A DNA stretch of 10,003 bases from Frankiales bacterium. GTDB lineage: Bacteria; Actinomycetota; Actinomycetes; Mycobacteriales; SCTD01. Location: assembly GCA_025464915.1 (NCBI GenBank), contig JAODNF010000181.1:1-10003 (forward strand), given 5' to 3'. Numbering within the stretch: the first letter of the stretch is position 1; each line of letters opens with the position of its first letter. Under the pieces are notes generated by a model. It had not been told where the DNA came from, did no database searches, and worked only from the letters and a program-made list of their open reading frames with translations. Made by a program: the position numbers and the translations under genes. Below, in pieces: positions 1-4,547 of this stretch.

Positions 1-423
1 CAGCAGGGCGTTGAACCCCTCCCTCGAGACCATGTGCGCCGCGTCGATGATGTAGATCTTGTACTGGCTCGCGACCGGGGCGTAGAAGGCCCGCTCGCGC
101 AGGTCGCGGGCGTCGTCGACGCCGCCGTGGCTCGCGGCGTCGATCTCCACCACGTCCAGGGAACCGGGGCCGTTGGGGGCCAGCGCGACGCAGCTGTCGC
201 AGGTGCCGCAGGGGTCGGGCGTCGGTCCCTTCTCGCAGTTCAGGGAACGGGCGAGGATGCGGGCGCTGGAGGTCTTGCCGCACCCCCTGGGACCGCTGAA
301 CAGGTAGGCGTGGTGCACCTTGCCGTTGCGCAGCGCCTGCTGCAGCGGGCCGGTGACGTGCTCCTGGCCCTTGACCTCGGCGAAGGTGCCAGGGCGGTAC
401 TTCCGGTAGAGCGCCAGGCTCAC
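1..423 (-). CDS. dnaX: DNA polymerase III subunit gamma/tau, N-terminal part (cut by window edge)
   Basis: This is the first 141 residues of the clamp-loader ATPase that loads the sliding clamp at the replication fork; the rest lies left of the window. The protein opens with the family signature MSLALYRKYRP. A Walker A motif GPRGCGKT lies at residues 44-51 and the zinc-binding cysteines are C63, C72, C75 and C78. The Walker B strand YIIDAAHM is at about 124-131, followed by the conserved SREGFNALL. The GTG start at 423-421 is supported by a strong GGAGGT ribosome-binding site at 434-429, 5 nt upstream. It follows the SRP RNA on the same strand, as in many actinomycetes, and may share its transcript. 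Oddity: the usual Walker B Asp-Glu pair reads Asp-Ala here (A128). Identification is near certain from motif order; whether A128 is real variation cannot be told from one sequence. Confidence 0.97.
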   Translation of the reverse strand, partial: MSLALYRKYRPGTFAEVKGQEHVTGPLQQALRNGKVHHAYLFSGPRGCGKTSSARILARSLNCEKGPTPDPCGTCDSCVALAPNGPGSLDVVEIDAASHGGVDDARDLRERAFYAPVASQYKIYIIDAAHMVSREGFNALL

Positions 424-428
424 GTCGT

Positions 429-434
429 ACCTCC
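429..434 (-). promoter_or_regulatory. Ribosome-binding site of dnaX
   Basis: GGAGGT on the minus strand, 5 nt before the GTG start of dnaX. It fixes the start codon, which lies only about 20 nt downstream of the SRP RNA 3' end. Confidence 0.85.
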
Positions 435-443
435 AGAAAGGCT

Positions 444-540
444 GAGGACCCCCCGCGCACCCGCTCAGAGCCCGCCTGCCCTTGCTGCCTTCCGGCCCTG
501 GGGGAGTTCAGCGAGATGGGCGCCGCACGAGGGGTCTGGC
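444..540 (-). ncRNA. ffs: Signal recognition particle RNA, small bacterial type (4.5S)
   Basis: This is the RNA scaffold of the signal recognition particle. It binds Ffh and targets nascent membrane proteins to the translocon. The minus strand carries the conserved helix 8 region GGGCCGGAAGGCAGCAAGGG, with the GGAA tetraloop at 493-490 and the asymmetric GCAGCAAGG internal loop. The molecule closes on itself: GACCCC (536-531) near the 5' end pairs with GGGGTC (452-447) near the 3' end. The length of about 97 nt fits the short actinobacterial form. Exact ends are estimated. Its position just ahead of dnaX is conserved in many actinomycetes. A -10-like TACAGT lies at 549-544, giving a start near 538. 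Confidence 0.93.
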
Positions 541-906
541 GTCACTGTAGTGCTGCGGCCGACAGCCGCGTTCCGGGCCTGTAGATTGGTCGGCGGAGGA
601 TTCGCCTAGTTGGCCTATGGCGCACGCTTGGAAAGCGTGTTGGGGGCAACCCCTCACGAGTTCGAATCTCGTATCCTCCGCCAACGGGTCGGCCCCGCTC
701 CCCTGTCCAGGGAGCGGGGCCGCCGTCGTTCGGGCGAGCTCGAGCCTGATGCTGCGCAGCGACGGCGCGAAGACGTTGTCGCCGGCGGCGCCGCCGGCGA
801 GGACCGCCGCGGCACCGAGGCCCGCAGCGAGCTCCTGGAGGCCGTGACCCTCCACGTCGTCGCGGTCGATGGTCGGGTCCTCGGGGTAGATGTCGTTGTC
901 GTTCAT
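508..906 (-). CDS. Small acidic leader-like ORF, C-terminal half doubtful
   Basis: I do not recognise this gene firmly. The ATG at 906-904 has an AGGAG site 5 nt upstream. The N-terminal 60 residues look genuinely coding: an acidic start MNDNDIYPEDPTID, then DDVEGHGLQE, then a small-residue hydrophobic stretch LAAGLGAAAVLAGGAAG, then a more polar segment. An acidic DVEGH-type motif before a Gly/Ala stretch is something I recall from small actinobacterial peptides, some thought to be RiPP precursors; this is recollection, not proof. From about residue 62 the frame runs through the 691-721 hairpin and then fully antisense to tRNA-Ser(GGA), stopping at 508. That tail is very unlikely to be selected protein sequence. 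Either the natural stop was lost or the gene is a relic. I see no modifying enzyme nearby. Confidence 0.4.
   Translation of the reverse strand: MNDNDIYPEDPTIDRDDVEGHGLQELAAGLGAAAVLAGGAAGDNVFAPSLRSIRLELARTTAAPLPGQGSGADPLAEDTRFELVRGCPQHAFQACAIGQLGESSADQSTGPERGCRPQHYSDARPLVRRPSR
544..549 (-). promoter_or_regulatory. Probable -10 box of SRP RNA promoter
   Basis: TACAGT on the minus strand fits the TANNNT consensus and lies about 6 nt before the estimated SRP RNA 5' end. I see no convincing -35 at 16-18 nt spacing. Confidence 0.45.
559..587 (+). promoter_or_regulatory. Promoter of tRNA-Ser(GGA)
   Basis: A -35-like CCGACA (559-564), a 17-nt spacer and a -10 TAGATT (582-587) end 7 nt before the tRNA 5' end at 595. 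The spacing suits a tRNA promoter. It lies back to back with the SRP RNA promoter. Confidence 0.6.
595..683 (+). tRNA. tRNA-Ser, anticodon GGA
   Basis: A type II (long variable arm) serine tRNA reading UCC/UCU. The acceptor stem GGAGGAT (595-601) pairs perfectly with ATCCTCC (673-679), followed by discriminator G680 and an encoded CCA (681-683). The anticodon stem CACGC/GCGTG closes the loop TTGGAAA (628-634), with anticodon GGA at 630-632. The extra arm is followed by the T-arm GAGTTCGAATCTC. It is followed 7 nt later by a strong hairpin terminator. Cloverleaf and identity are unambiguous. Confidence 0.98.
691..721 (+). terminator. Hairpin terminator after tRNA-Ser(GGA)
   Basis: A perfect 12-bp GC-rich stem, GGCCCCGCTCCC (691-702) with GGGAGCGGGGCC (710-721), closes a 7-nt loop. 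It has no T-tract, which is common for actinobacterial terminators. Being symmetric it could also stop transcription from the minus strand, where it falls inside the 508-906 reading frame. Confidence 0.7.
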
Positions 907-1018
907 GTTCGCTCCTGGGGAGGAGGACCTGGCCCCTCGGCCAGCTGCCTGCACCGTCCCGTGTCCGGAGTGTCCGGTTCTGTCTCCGACCCGGCAGAAG
1001 GCGTGTCAGGCTGCCGAC

Positions 1019-1339
1019 ATGACGTTCGCACCCGGCCAGGTCGTCACGGTGTTCCGCTCGAGGCTCCGCGAGGACAACCAGGAGGAGTACGGCGAGACGG
1101 CCGACCACATGAGCGACCTCGCCCGGACGATGCCGGGCTACGTCGAGCACAAGGCCTTCACCGCCGACGACGGCGAGCGGGTCACGCTCGTCACCTTCGC
1201 CGACCGGGCGTCCCACGACGGCTGGCGCACCCACCTCGAGCACCGCGCGGCGCAGCACCGCGGTCGCGAGGCGTACTACCAGGCCTACTCGCTCCAGGTC
1301 GCCGACGTGACCGGCGTCAGCGAGTTCCCTCCCAGCTGA
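1019..1339 (+). CDS. Antibiotic biosynthesis monooxygenase (ABM)-like domain protein
   Basis: A 106-residue single-domain protein resembling the ABM dimeric ferredoxin-like fold (PF03992 type). It starts with a beta strand QVVTVFRSRLR, then an acidic helix QEEYGETADHMSDLARTMPGY, the strand VEHKAFTADDGERVTLVTFADR, a helix SHDGWRTHLEHRAAQHRGREAYY, and a final strand SLQVADV. The Met-Pro-Gly-Tyr turn and the E-x-F-x-D-x-x-x-x-x-W-x-x-H-like spacing in the second half are typical. Members degrade haem, oxidise quinones or polyketides, or have no known activity; the substrate cannot be told here. The ATG at 1019 is chosen because the coding pattern begins there; no clear ribosome-binding site precedes it. 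It appears to be a single-gene unit, divergent from the small ORF at 508-906. Confidence 0.75.
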   Translation: MTFAPGQVVTVFRSRLREDNQEEYGETADHMSDLARTMPGYVEHKAFTADDGERVTLVTFADRASHDGWRTHLEHRAAQHRGREAYYQAYSLQVADVTGVSEFPPS

Positions 1340-1586
1340 GGCCGCTTCCCGGCCGACGCCCAGGCTTGCGTTGGCGGGAGGTCGCGCCACTGCCTCGGAA
1401 TCCCGAGAGCCCAAGCCTCGACCGGGCCCGCTGGGTTCTCGGAACGCAGAAGCAGCCGATTGGCGGGCTCGTGCGGGTCTGGTGAGCGTGACCGGCTCTC
1501 GAGCAGGCTCATCGTGCTGCTTCGGCGTCACGACTGGCTTCAGGGCGAACAACCCGAGCCCGGCCGCACGAGAAGGGCGGTTCCGG
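1340..1586. other. Non-coding interval between convergent genes
   Basis: No frame here has a start with a ribosome-binding site or convincing protein sequence. The only structure I see is the hairpin at 1403-1442, listed separately. No tRNA or repeat is recognisable. Confidence 0.5.
1403..1442. terminator. Possible bidirectional terminator hairpin
   Basis: CCGAGAGCCC (1403-1412) pairs with GGGTTCTCGG (1433-1442), 10 bp including one G-U type pair, around a 20-nt GC-rich loop. It lies between two convergent genes (ABM-like on plus, kinase-like on minus), where a shared terminator is expected. There is no T-tract. Confidence 0.4.
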
Positions 1587-2105
1587 TCAGTCCCGGCCGG
1601 CGGCCACCCAGGCCTCGGCATCGATCGGGGCCGGCCCGGACTCGAGCCAGGACAGGACGCGCCAGGCCTGCTCCGTGGGCGGGCCGGGCTCGAGGCGGAG
1701 CGCCTGGTCGGACCACGGGAAGGCCTCTACCTTGGCGCGCAGGGACTCCTCCGTGAGGTCGCTGTCCTGGTCGCGCTGGGCGAAGCGCGCCACGGCCTCG
1801 TCGGGTGTCACGACGAGCTCGACGACGAACAGGGCCACGTCGGGGATCGCGCTGACCAGCGAGGCGCGCTGGTCGCGGCGGGCGTAGGTGCACTCCAGGT
1901 ACGGCTGGCGGCCGCTGTCGAGGACCCGGCGCGCCAACACGTGGGCGGCGCCGTAGGCCCGGAGCCGGTCTCCGCGGTTGCGGTCGGAGTCAGGCATGAG
2001 CCGGTCGAAGATCGCGTCGACCTCGACAGACACCAGGGCCGGGACGAGCAGCCGGCCGACCACAGACTTGCCCGAGCACGGTGGTCCGGTGAGGACGAAC
2101 TCCGG
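1587..2105 (-). CDS. P-loop NTPase / kinase-like protein with missing start codon
   Basis: The frame encodes a small P-loop kinase-like protein (AAA_33 / zeta-toxin-like fold, a broad group). It reads EFVLTG then Walker A GPPCSGKS (residues 7-14 from 2105), an acidic segment VEVDAIFDRLMPDSDRNRGDRL, a helix AAHVLARRVLDSGRQPYLECTYARRDQR, and LFVVELVVTPDEAVARFAQRD as in adenylate- and shikimate-kinase-like enzymes. It ends EAWVAAGRD. The substrate is unknown. Oddity: upstream of the P-loop the frame closes with TGA at 2108-2106, and no ATG, GTG or TTG occurs between that stop and Walker A. The first usable start, GTG 2063-2061, comes just after GKS and would delete the ATP-binding loop. It sits about 33 nt after the 3' end of tRNA-Ser(CGA). 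Options are a truncated pseudogene, a sequence error, or non-standard initiation. Confidence 0.6.
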   Translation of the reverse strand, partial: PEFVLTGPPCSGKSVVGRLLVPALVSVEVDAIFDRLMPDSDRNRGDRLRAYGAAHVLARRVLDSGRQPYLECTYARRDQRASLVSAIPDVALFVVELVVTPDEAVARFAQRDQDSDLTEESLRAKVEAFPWSDQALRLEPGPPTEQAWRVLSWLESGPAPIDAEAWVAAGRD

Positions 2106-2138
2106 TCAGCAGCGGGCCCCTTGGCTCAGGGAAGCAGA

Positions 2139-2228
2139 TGGCGGTGGCGGTGGGATTTGAACCCACGGAGGAGTTGCCCCCTCACACGCTTTCGAGGCGT
2201 GCTCCTTCGGCCGCTCGGACACGCCACC
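2139..2228 (-). tRNA. tRNA-Ser, anticodon CGA
   Basis: A serine tRNA reading UCG. On the minus strand the acceptor GGTGGCG (2228-2222) pairs with CGCCACC (2149-2143), followed by discriminator G (2142) and an encoded CCA (2141-2139). The anticodon loop CTCGAAA (2196-2190) carries CGA at 2194-2192. A long variable arm GAGGGGGCAACTCC precedes the T-arm GGGTTCAAATCCC. Its -10 box TAGAGT lies 7 nt upstream. It is the second serine tRNA in the window. The two share only general serine-tRNA features, so they do not look like a recent duplication. Confidence 0.98.
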
Positions 2229-2235
2229 GGCGGAG

Positions 2236-2241
2236 ACTCTA
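2236..2241 (-). promoter_or_regulatory. Probable -10 box of tRNA-Ser(CGA)
   Basis: TAGAGT on the minus strand, 7 nt before the tRNA 5' end, matches the TANNNT consensus and resembles the TAGATT of the other serine tRNA. No clear -35 is visible. Confidence 0.55.
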
Positions 2242-2294
2242 GCGGAGCGAGACATGTGATCACCGGCACAGTTGCACGCGCAATATCTGAACGC

Positions 2295-2307
2295 TCAACA
2301 TCGTTGA
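2295..2307. promoter_or_regulatory. Possible operator palindrome before the rutE-like gene
   Basis: TCAAC-ATC-GTTGA is a perfect 5-bp inverted repeat centred about 14 nt before the ATG at 2315. A short inverted repeat TTGC-ACGC-GCAA lies just upstream (about 2273-2284). Either could bind a dimeric repressor, as is common for nitroreductase genes; no regulator is encoded next to it. Confidence 0.35.
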
Positions 2308-2314
2308 TGCAAGC

Positions 2315-2923
2315 ATGACCGCACTCGACCTCCGCCCCCTCGTCCTCGACGACACCGCTGCCGATCTGCTGTTCCGGGAGGCGCGCACCGCCAACTCCTT
2401 CAGCAGCGAGCCCGTCACCGACGAGCAGCTCCAGGCGATCTACGACCTGACCAAGTTCGGGCCGACCCTGATGAACGCCCAGCCGCTGCGGGTCCTGGCG
2501 ATCCGCACCCCCGAGGCCAAGACCCGGCTGCTTCCGCACCTCATGGAGGGGAACCGCGCCAAGACCGAGAGCGCGCCGGTGACGCTCGTCGTCGGCTACG
2601 ACCTCGACTTCCACGAGCAGCTCCCTCGTACCTTCCCGCACGCCCCGGGCGCGAAGGACCGCTTCACGGACGAGACCGCCCGGCACGCCATCGGCCGCGA
2701 CAACGCCTTCCTGCAGACCGGCTACCTGATCCTCGCGATCCGTGCCGCGGGCCTGGCCGCGGGTCCGATGGGCGGCTTCGACCGCGACGGCCTGGACGCC
2801 GAGTTCTTCGGCGACAGCCGCACCCGGTCTGTGCTCGTCGTCAACGTCGGCCACCCCGGCGAGGACGCCTGGTTCGACCGGCTCCCCCGGCTCGACTACG
2901 ACGAGGTCGTCACCACCCTCTGA
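2315..2923 (+). CDS. rutE: Nitroreductase family protein, RutE (malonic semialdehyde reductase)-like
   Basis: A 202-residue flavin-dependent oxidoreductase of the nitroreductase fold. It matches E. coli RutE along its length: FREARTANSFSSEPVTDEQLQ near the N-terminus, then KFGPTLMNAQPLR (compare KWGPTSANCSPAR in E. coli), GNRAKTESAPVTLVVGYD, FLQTGYLILAIRAAGLAAGPMGGFD, and VLVVNVGHP before DRLPRLDYDEV. RutE reduces malonic semialdehyde to 3-hydroxypropionate in the Rut pyrimidine pathway. No other rut gene is here, so the physiological substrate may differ; actinomycetes often carry stand-alone copies. The ATG at 2315 starts the family-typical N-terminus. It is divergent from tRNA-Ser(CGA), with a palindrome in the 86-bp gap, and is followed by a large hairpin. 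The family call is strong; the symbol is by similarity only. Confidence 0.85.
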   Translation: MTALDLRPLVLDDTAADLLFREARTANSFSSEPVTDEQLQAIYDLTKFGPTLMNAQPLRVLAIRTPEAKTRLLPHLMEGNRAKTESAPVTLVVGYDLDFHEQLPRTFPHAPGAKDRFTDETARHAIGRDNAFLQTGYLILAIRAAGLAAGPMGGFDRDGLDAEFFGDSRTRSVLVVNVGHPGEDAWFDRLPRLDYDEVVTTL

Positions 2924-2927
2924 TCGT

Positions 2928-2984
2928 CCCGCGGTTTCACCGAACCGCCCCGGGCTGAGGGCGGGAGATCAGTGAAACCGCGGG
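2928..2984. terminator. Large nested hairpin between convergent genes (terminator or REP-like element)
   Basis: A perfect 13-bp inverted repeat, CCCGCGGTTTCAC (2928-2940) with GTGAAACCGCGGG (2972-2984), encloses a second stem CCGCCC (2945-2950) with GGGCGG (2959-2964). It starts 5 nt after the rutE-like stop and ends 4 nt before the tadA stop, so it can terminate both. The size and nested form are larger than a plain terminator and resemble a dispersed palindromic repeat. Confidence 0.7.
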
Positions 2985-2987
2985 GGG

Positions 2988-3443
2988 TCAGCGGTGGTCG
3001 GCGAAGAACGCGAGCAGCTGGGCGGAGCACTCCTGCGCGAGCACGCCGCTGACCACCTCCGGGCGGTGGTTGAGCCGCCGGTCCCGCAGCACGTCCCACA
3101 GCGAGCCGGCGGCTCCCGCCTTCTCGTCGACAGCGCCGTAGACGACGCGGGCGGCCCTGGACAGCACGATCGCGCCGGCGCACATGGTGCAGGGCTCCAG
3201 GGTGACGACCAGGGTGCAGCCCTCGAGGCGCCACTCCCCTCGGGCGGCAGCCGCTGCGCGCAGGGCGAGCACCTCGGCATGGGCCGTCGGGTCACCGCTG
3301 CCCTCGCGGTCGTTGTGGGCGACCGCGAGGACGTCACCGGTCGCGGAGAGGACCACCGCCCCGACGGGGACGTCCCCGTGGGCGGGCGCGAGCGCGGCCT
3401 GCTCCAGGGCGAGCCGCATGCTGCCGTCGTAGCCGCTGCTCAC
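2988..3443 (-). CDS. tadA: tRNA adenosine(34) deaminase
   Basis: TadA converts A34 to inosine in the anticodon of tRNA-Arg(ACG), so that one tRNA reads several CGN codons. The 151-residue protein has the deaminase signature HAE (H55-A-E57, with E57 as proton shuttle) and the zinc motif PCTMC (C85, C88). N44 and DVPVGAVV are also as in the family. The N-terminus MSSGYDGSMRLALEQA aligns with the YWMRHAL region of E. coli TadA, supporting the GTG at 3443-3441. That start overlaps the stop of the upstream gene in GTGA (4 nt), so translation is probably coupled and no separate ribosome-binding site is seen. It is the last gene of a three-gene operon and is followed by the 2928-2984 hairpin. Confidence 0.95.
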   Translation of the reverse strand: MSSGYDGSMRLALEQAALAPAHGDVPVGAVVLSATGDVLAVAHNDREGSGDPTAHAEVLALRAAAAARGEWRLEGCTLVVTLEPCTMCAGAIVLSRAARVVYGAVDEKAGAAGSLWDVLRDRRLNHRPEVVSGVLAQECSAQLLAFFADHR

Positions 3444-3943
3444 CCGTCGCGCAGGGAGTCGAGCACGTCGAGAAAGCCTGCGCGCTCGGCGATCCCGGAC
3501 AGCACGTCGGCCGGGAGCAGGCCCTCCTCGGCGCACAGCTCCAGCAGGACGTCGGACGGGGTTCCGAGGTCGGTGAGCAGGTGCGCGTCGCCGACCGGCT
3601 CGGCGACCGGGCGGGTGCCCTCGTCCTCCTCGTCCTCCTCGTCGAGCTCCACGTCGTCCTCGGCCTGCTCCCAGAGCATCGCGGCCACGTCGCTCGCCGA
3701 CACCGCGCGCTTGTCCGACAGGAAGACGCGCGGCTCGTCGAGAGCGTCCGCGTCGACCCGGACCAGGGCGACGTACTCGTCGTCCTCCTCGAGCAGCAGC
3801 AGCGCCGGCCCCGCGTCGTTCTCGTCGACCAGGTCCCCGAGCTCCTCGGTGAGCGACTCGAGGTCCTCGACCTCGTGCAGGTCGAGCTCGCGCCCCGTCC
3901 ACCCATGGGCGGTCTTCGCTAGGGCTGCGGCGAAGTAGGTCAC
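3440..3943 (-). CDS. tRNA adenosine deaminase-associated protein, copy B
   Basis: A 167-residue acidic protein of the actinobacterial family always found upstream of tadA (TIGR03941 type); molecular role unknown, presumed partner of TadA. The N-terminal part (TYFAAALAKTAHGW, LLLLEEDDEYVALVRVD) and RVFLSDKRAVSASDVAAML are followed by a very acidic linker DDVELDEEDEEDEG at about residues 95-108. A C-terminal helical domain TDLGTPSDVLLELCAEEGLLPADVLSGIAERAGFLDVLDSL follows. The GTG at 3943-3941 is chosen over longer starts because it has GAAGGA 6 nt upstream and lies just after the preceding gene. It overlaps tadA by 4 nt and follows copy A after 19 nt. Motif order matches copy A, so the pair looks like an old tandem duplication. 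Confidence 0.85.
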   Translation of the reverse strand: MTYFAAALAKTAHGWTGRELDLHEVEDLESLTEELGDLVDENDAGPALLLLEEDDEYVALVRVDADALDEPRVFLSDKRAVSASDVAAMLWEQAEDDVELDEEDEEDEGTRPVAEPVGDAHLLTDLGTPSDVLLELCAEEGLLPADVLSGIAERAGFLDVLDSLRDG

Positions 3944-3962
3944 TGGGCGTCCTTCTCGTGAA

Positions 3963-4472
3963 TCAGACGAGCGCGTCGACGGCCTGCTCGAAGGCGTCGG
4001 CGAAGCCGAGCCTGCGGGCGAGGGTGGACAGCATCTCGTCGGCGTACGCGTCGACGTCGGACAGGATCGCACCCAGCTCCATCGCGTCGAGCCCGAGGTC
4101 GTCGAAGACGTCGAGGTCGCCGGCGGGCAGGACCTCGTCGAGGTCCTCCTCCTGGGGGATGTCCAGGTCGAGCCGTTCCATCACCTGGGCCGCGAGCTCC
4201 CACTCGCTGCTGGCCGTGACGTCGCTCAGCAGGAAGCGCATCGCGCCCCCGCTGTTGCGGACGACGATGAAGAAGTCGTCGGCCACGTCGACCAGCGCGA
4301 AGCTCCCCGGCAGCTGCCCCTGCACCGCCTGCTCCACGTGTCCGAGGTCGTCGGACAGCCCCGGTGCCAGCTGGCCGACCTGCCAGCCGCCGGACCGGCC
4401 GTCGCCCGGACCGTCCTCGGCGAACACGACGACAGCCCAGGTCTGCTCGGCATCCGTCGGTGTCTCGGCCAC
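3963..4472 (-). CDS. tRNA adenosine deaminase-associated protein, copy A
   Basis: A 169-residue acidic protein, first gene of the tadA operon. It shares its layout with copy B: an N-terminal strand WAVVVFAED, ALVDVADDFFIVVRNSGGAMRFLLSDVTASSEWELAAQVM, an acidic linker IPQEEDLDEVLPAGDL, then a C-terminal helical domain DDLGLDAMELGAILSDVDAYADEMLSTLARRLGFADAFEQAVDAL. No catalytic motif is visible. The start GTG 4472-4470 (MAETPTDAEQTW) lacks a Shine-Dalgarno sequence. A -10-like GATCGT lies at 4484-4479, 6 nt upstream, which would give a leaderless message. It is divergent from the repeat protein at 4548. A function tied to TadA is inferred only from conserved neighbourhood. Confidence 0.85.
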   Translation of the reverse strand: MAETPTDAEQTWAVVVFAEDGPGDGRSGGWQVGQLAPGLSDDLGHVEQAVQGQLPGSFALVDVADDFFIVVRNSGGAMRFLLSDVTASSEWELAAQVMERLDLDIPQEEDLDEVLPAGDLDVFDDLGLDAMELGAILSDVDAYADEMLSTLARRLGFADAFEQAVDALV

Positions 4473-4537
4473 GTCGCGACGATCGCAGGTGCAAGGCGCG
4501 GTGGGAAGGGGTAGGCGAACACCAAGAGCCCACAACC

Positions 4538-4543
4538 GGAGGT
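4538..4543 (+). promoter_or_regulatory. Ribosome-binding site of the repeat protein gene
   Basis: GGAGGT, 4 nt before the ATG at 4548. It is among the strongest sites in the window and fixes that start. Confidence 0.8.
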
Positions 4544-4547
4544 CCTC

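Noticed and set aside
508..721. The C-terminal half of the small leader-like ORF as real protein
   Set aside because: It is entirely antisense to the terminator and tRNA-Ser(GGA), so its sequence is dictated by those RNAs.
542..1621. A 359-residue minus-strand frame over the tRNA and the ABM-like gene
   Set aside because: It runs antisense to tRNA-Ser(GGA) and the ABM gene, and its composition is low-complexity Arg/Gly/Pro.
595..2228. The two tRNA-Ser genes as att sites bounding an integrated island
   Set aside because: Their 3' ends differ in sequence, they are on opposite strands, and there is no integrase or mobile gene between them. Only the broken kinase start hints at past rearrangement.
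2994..3938. A 314-residue plus-strand frame rich in serine runs
   Set aside because: It is antisense to tadA and copy B; the Ser runs mirror the Asp/Glu-rich linker of copy B.
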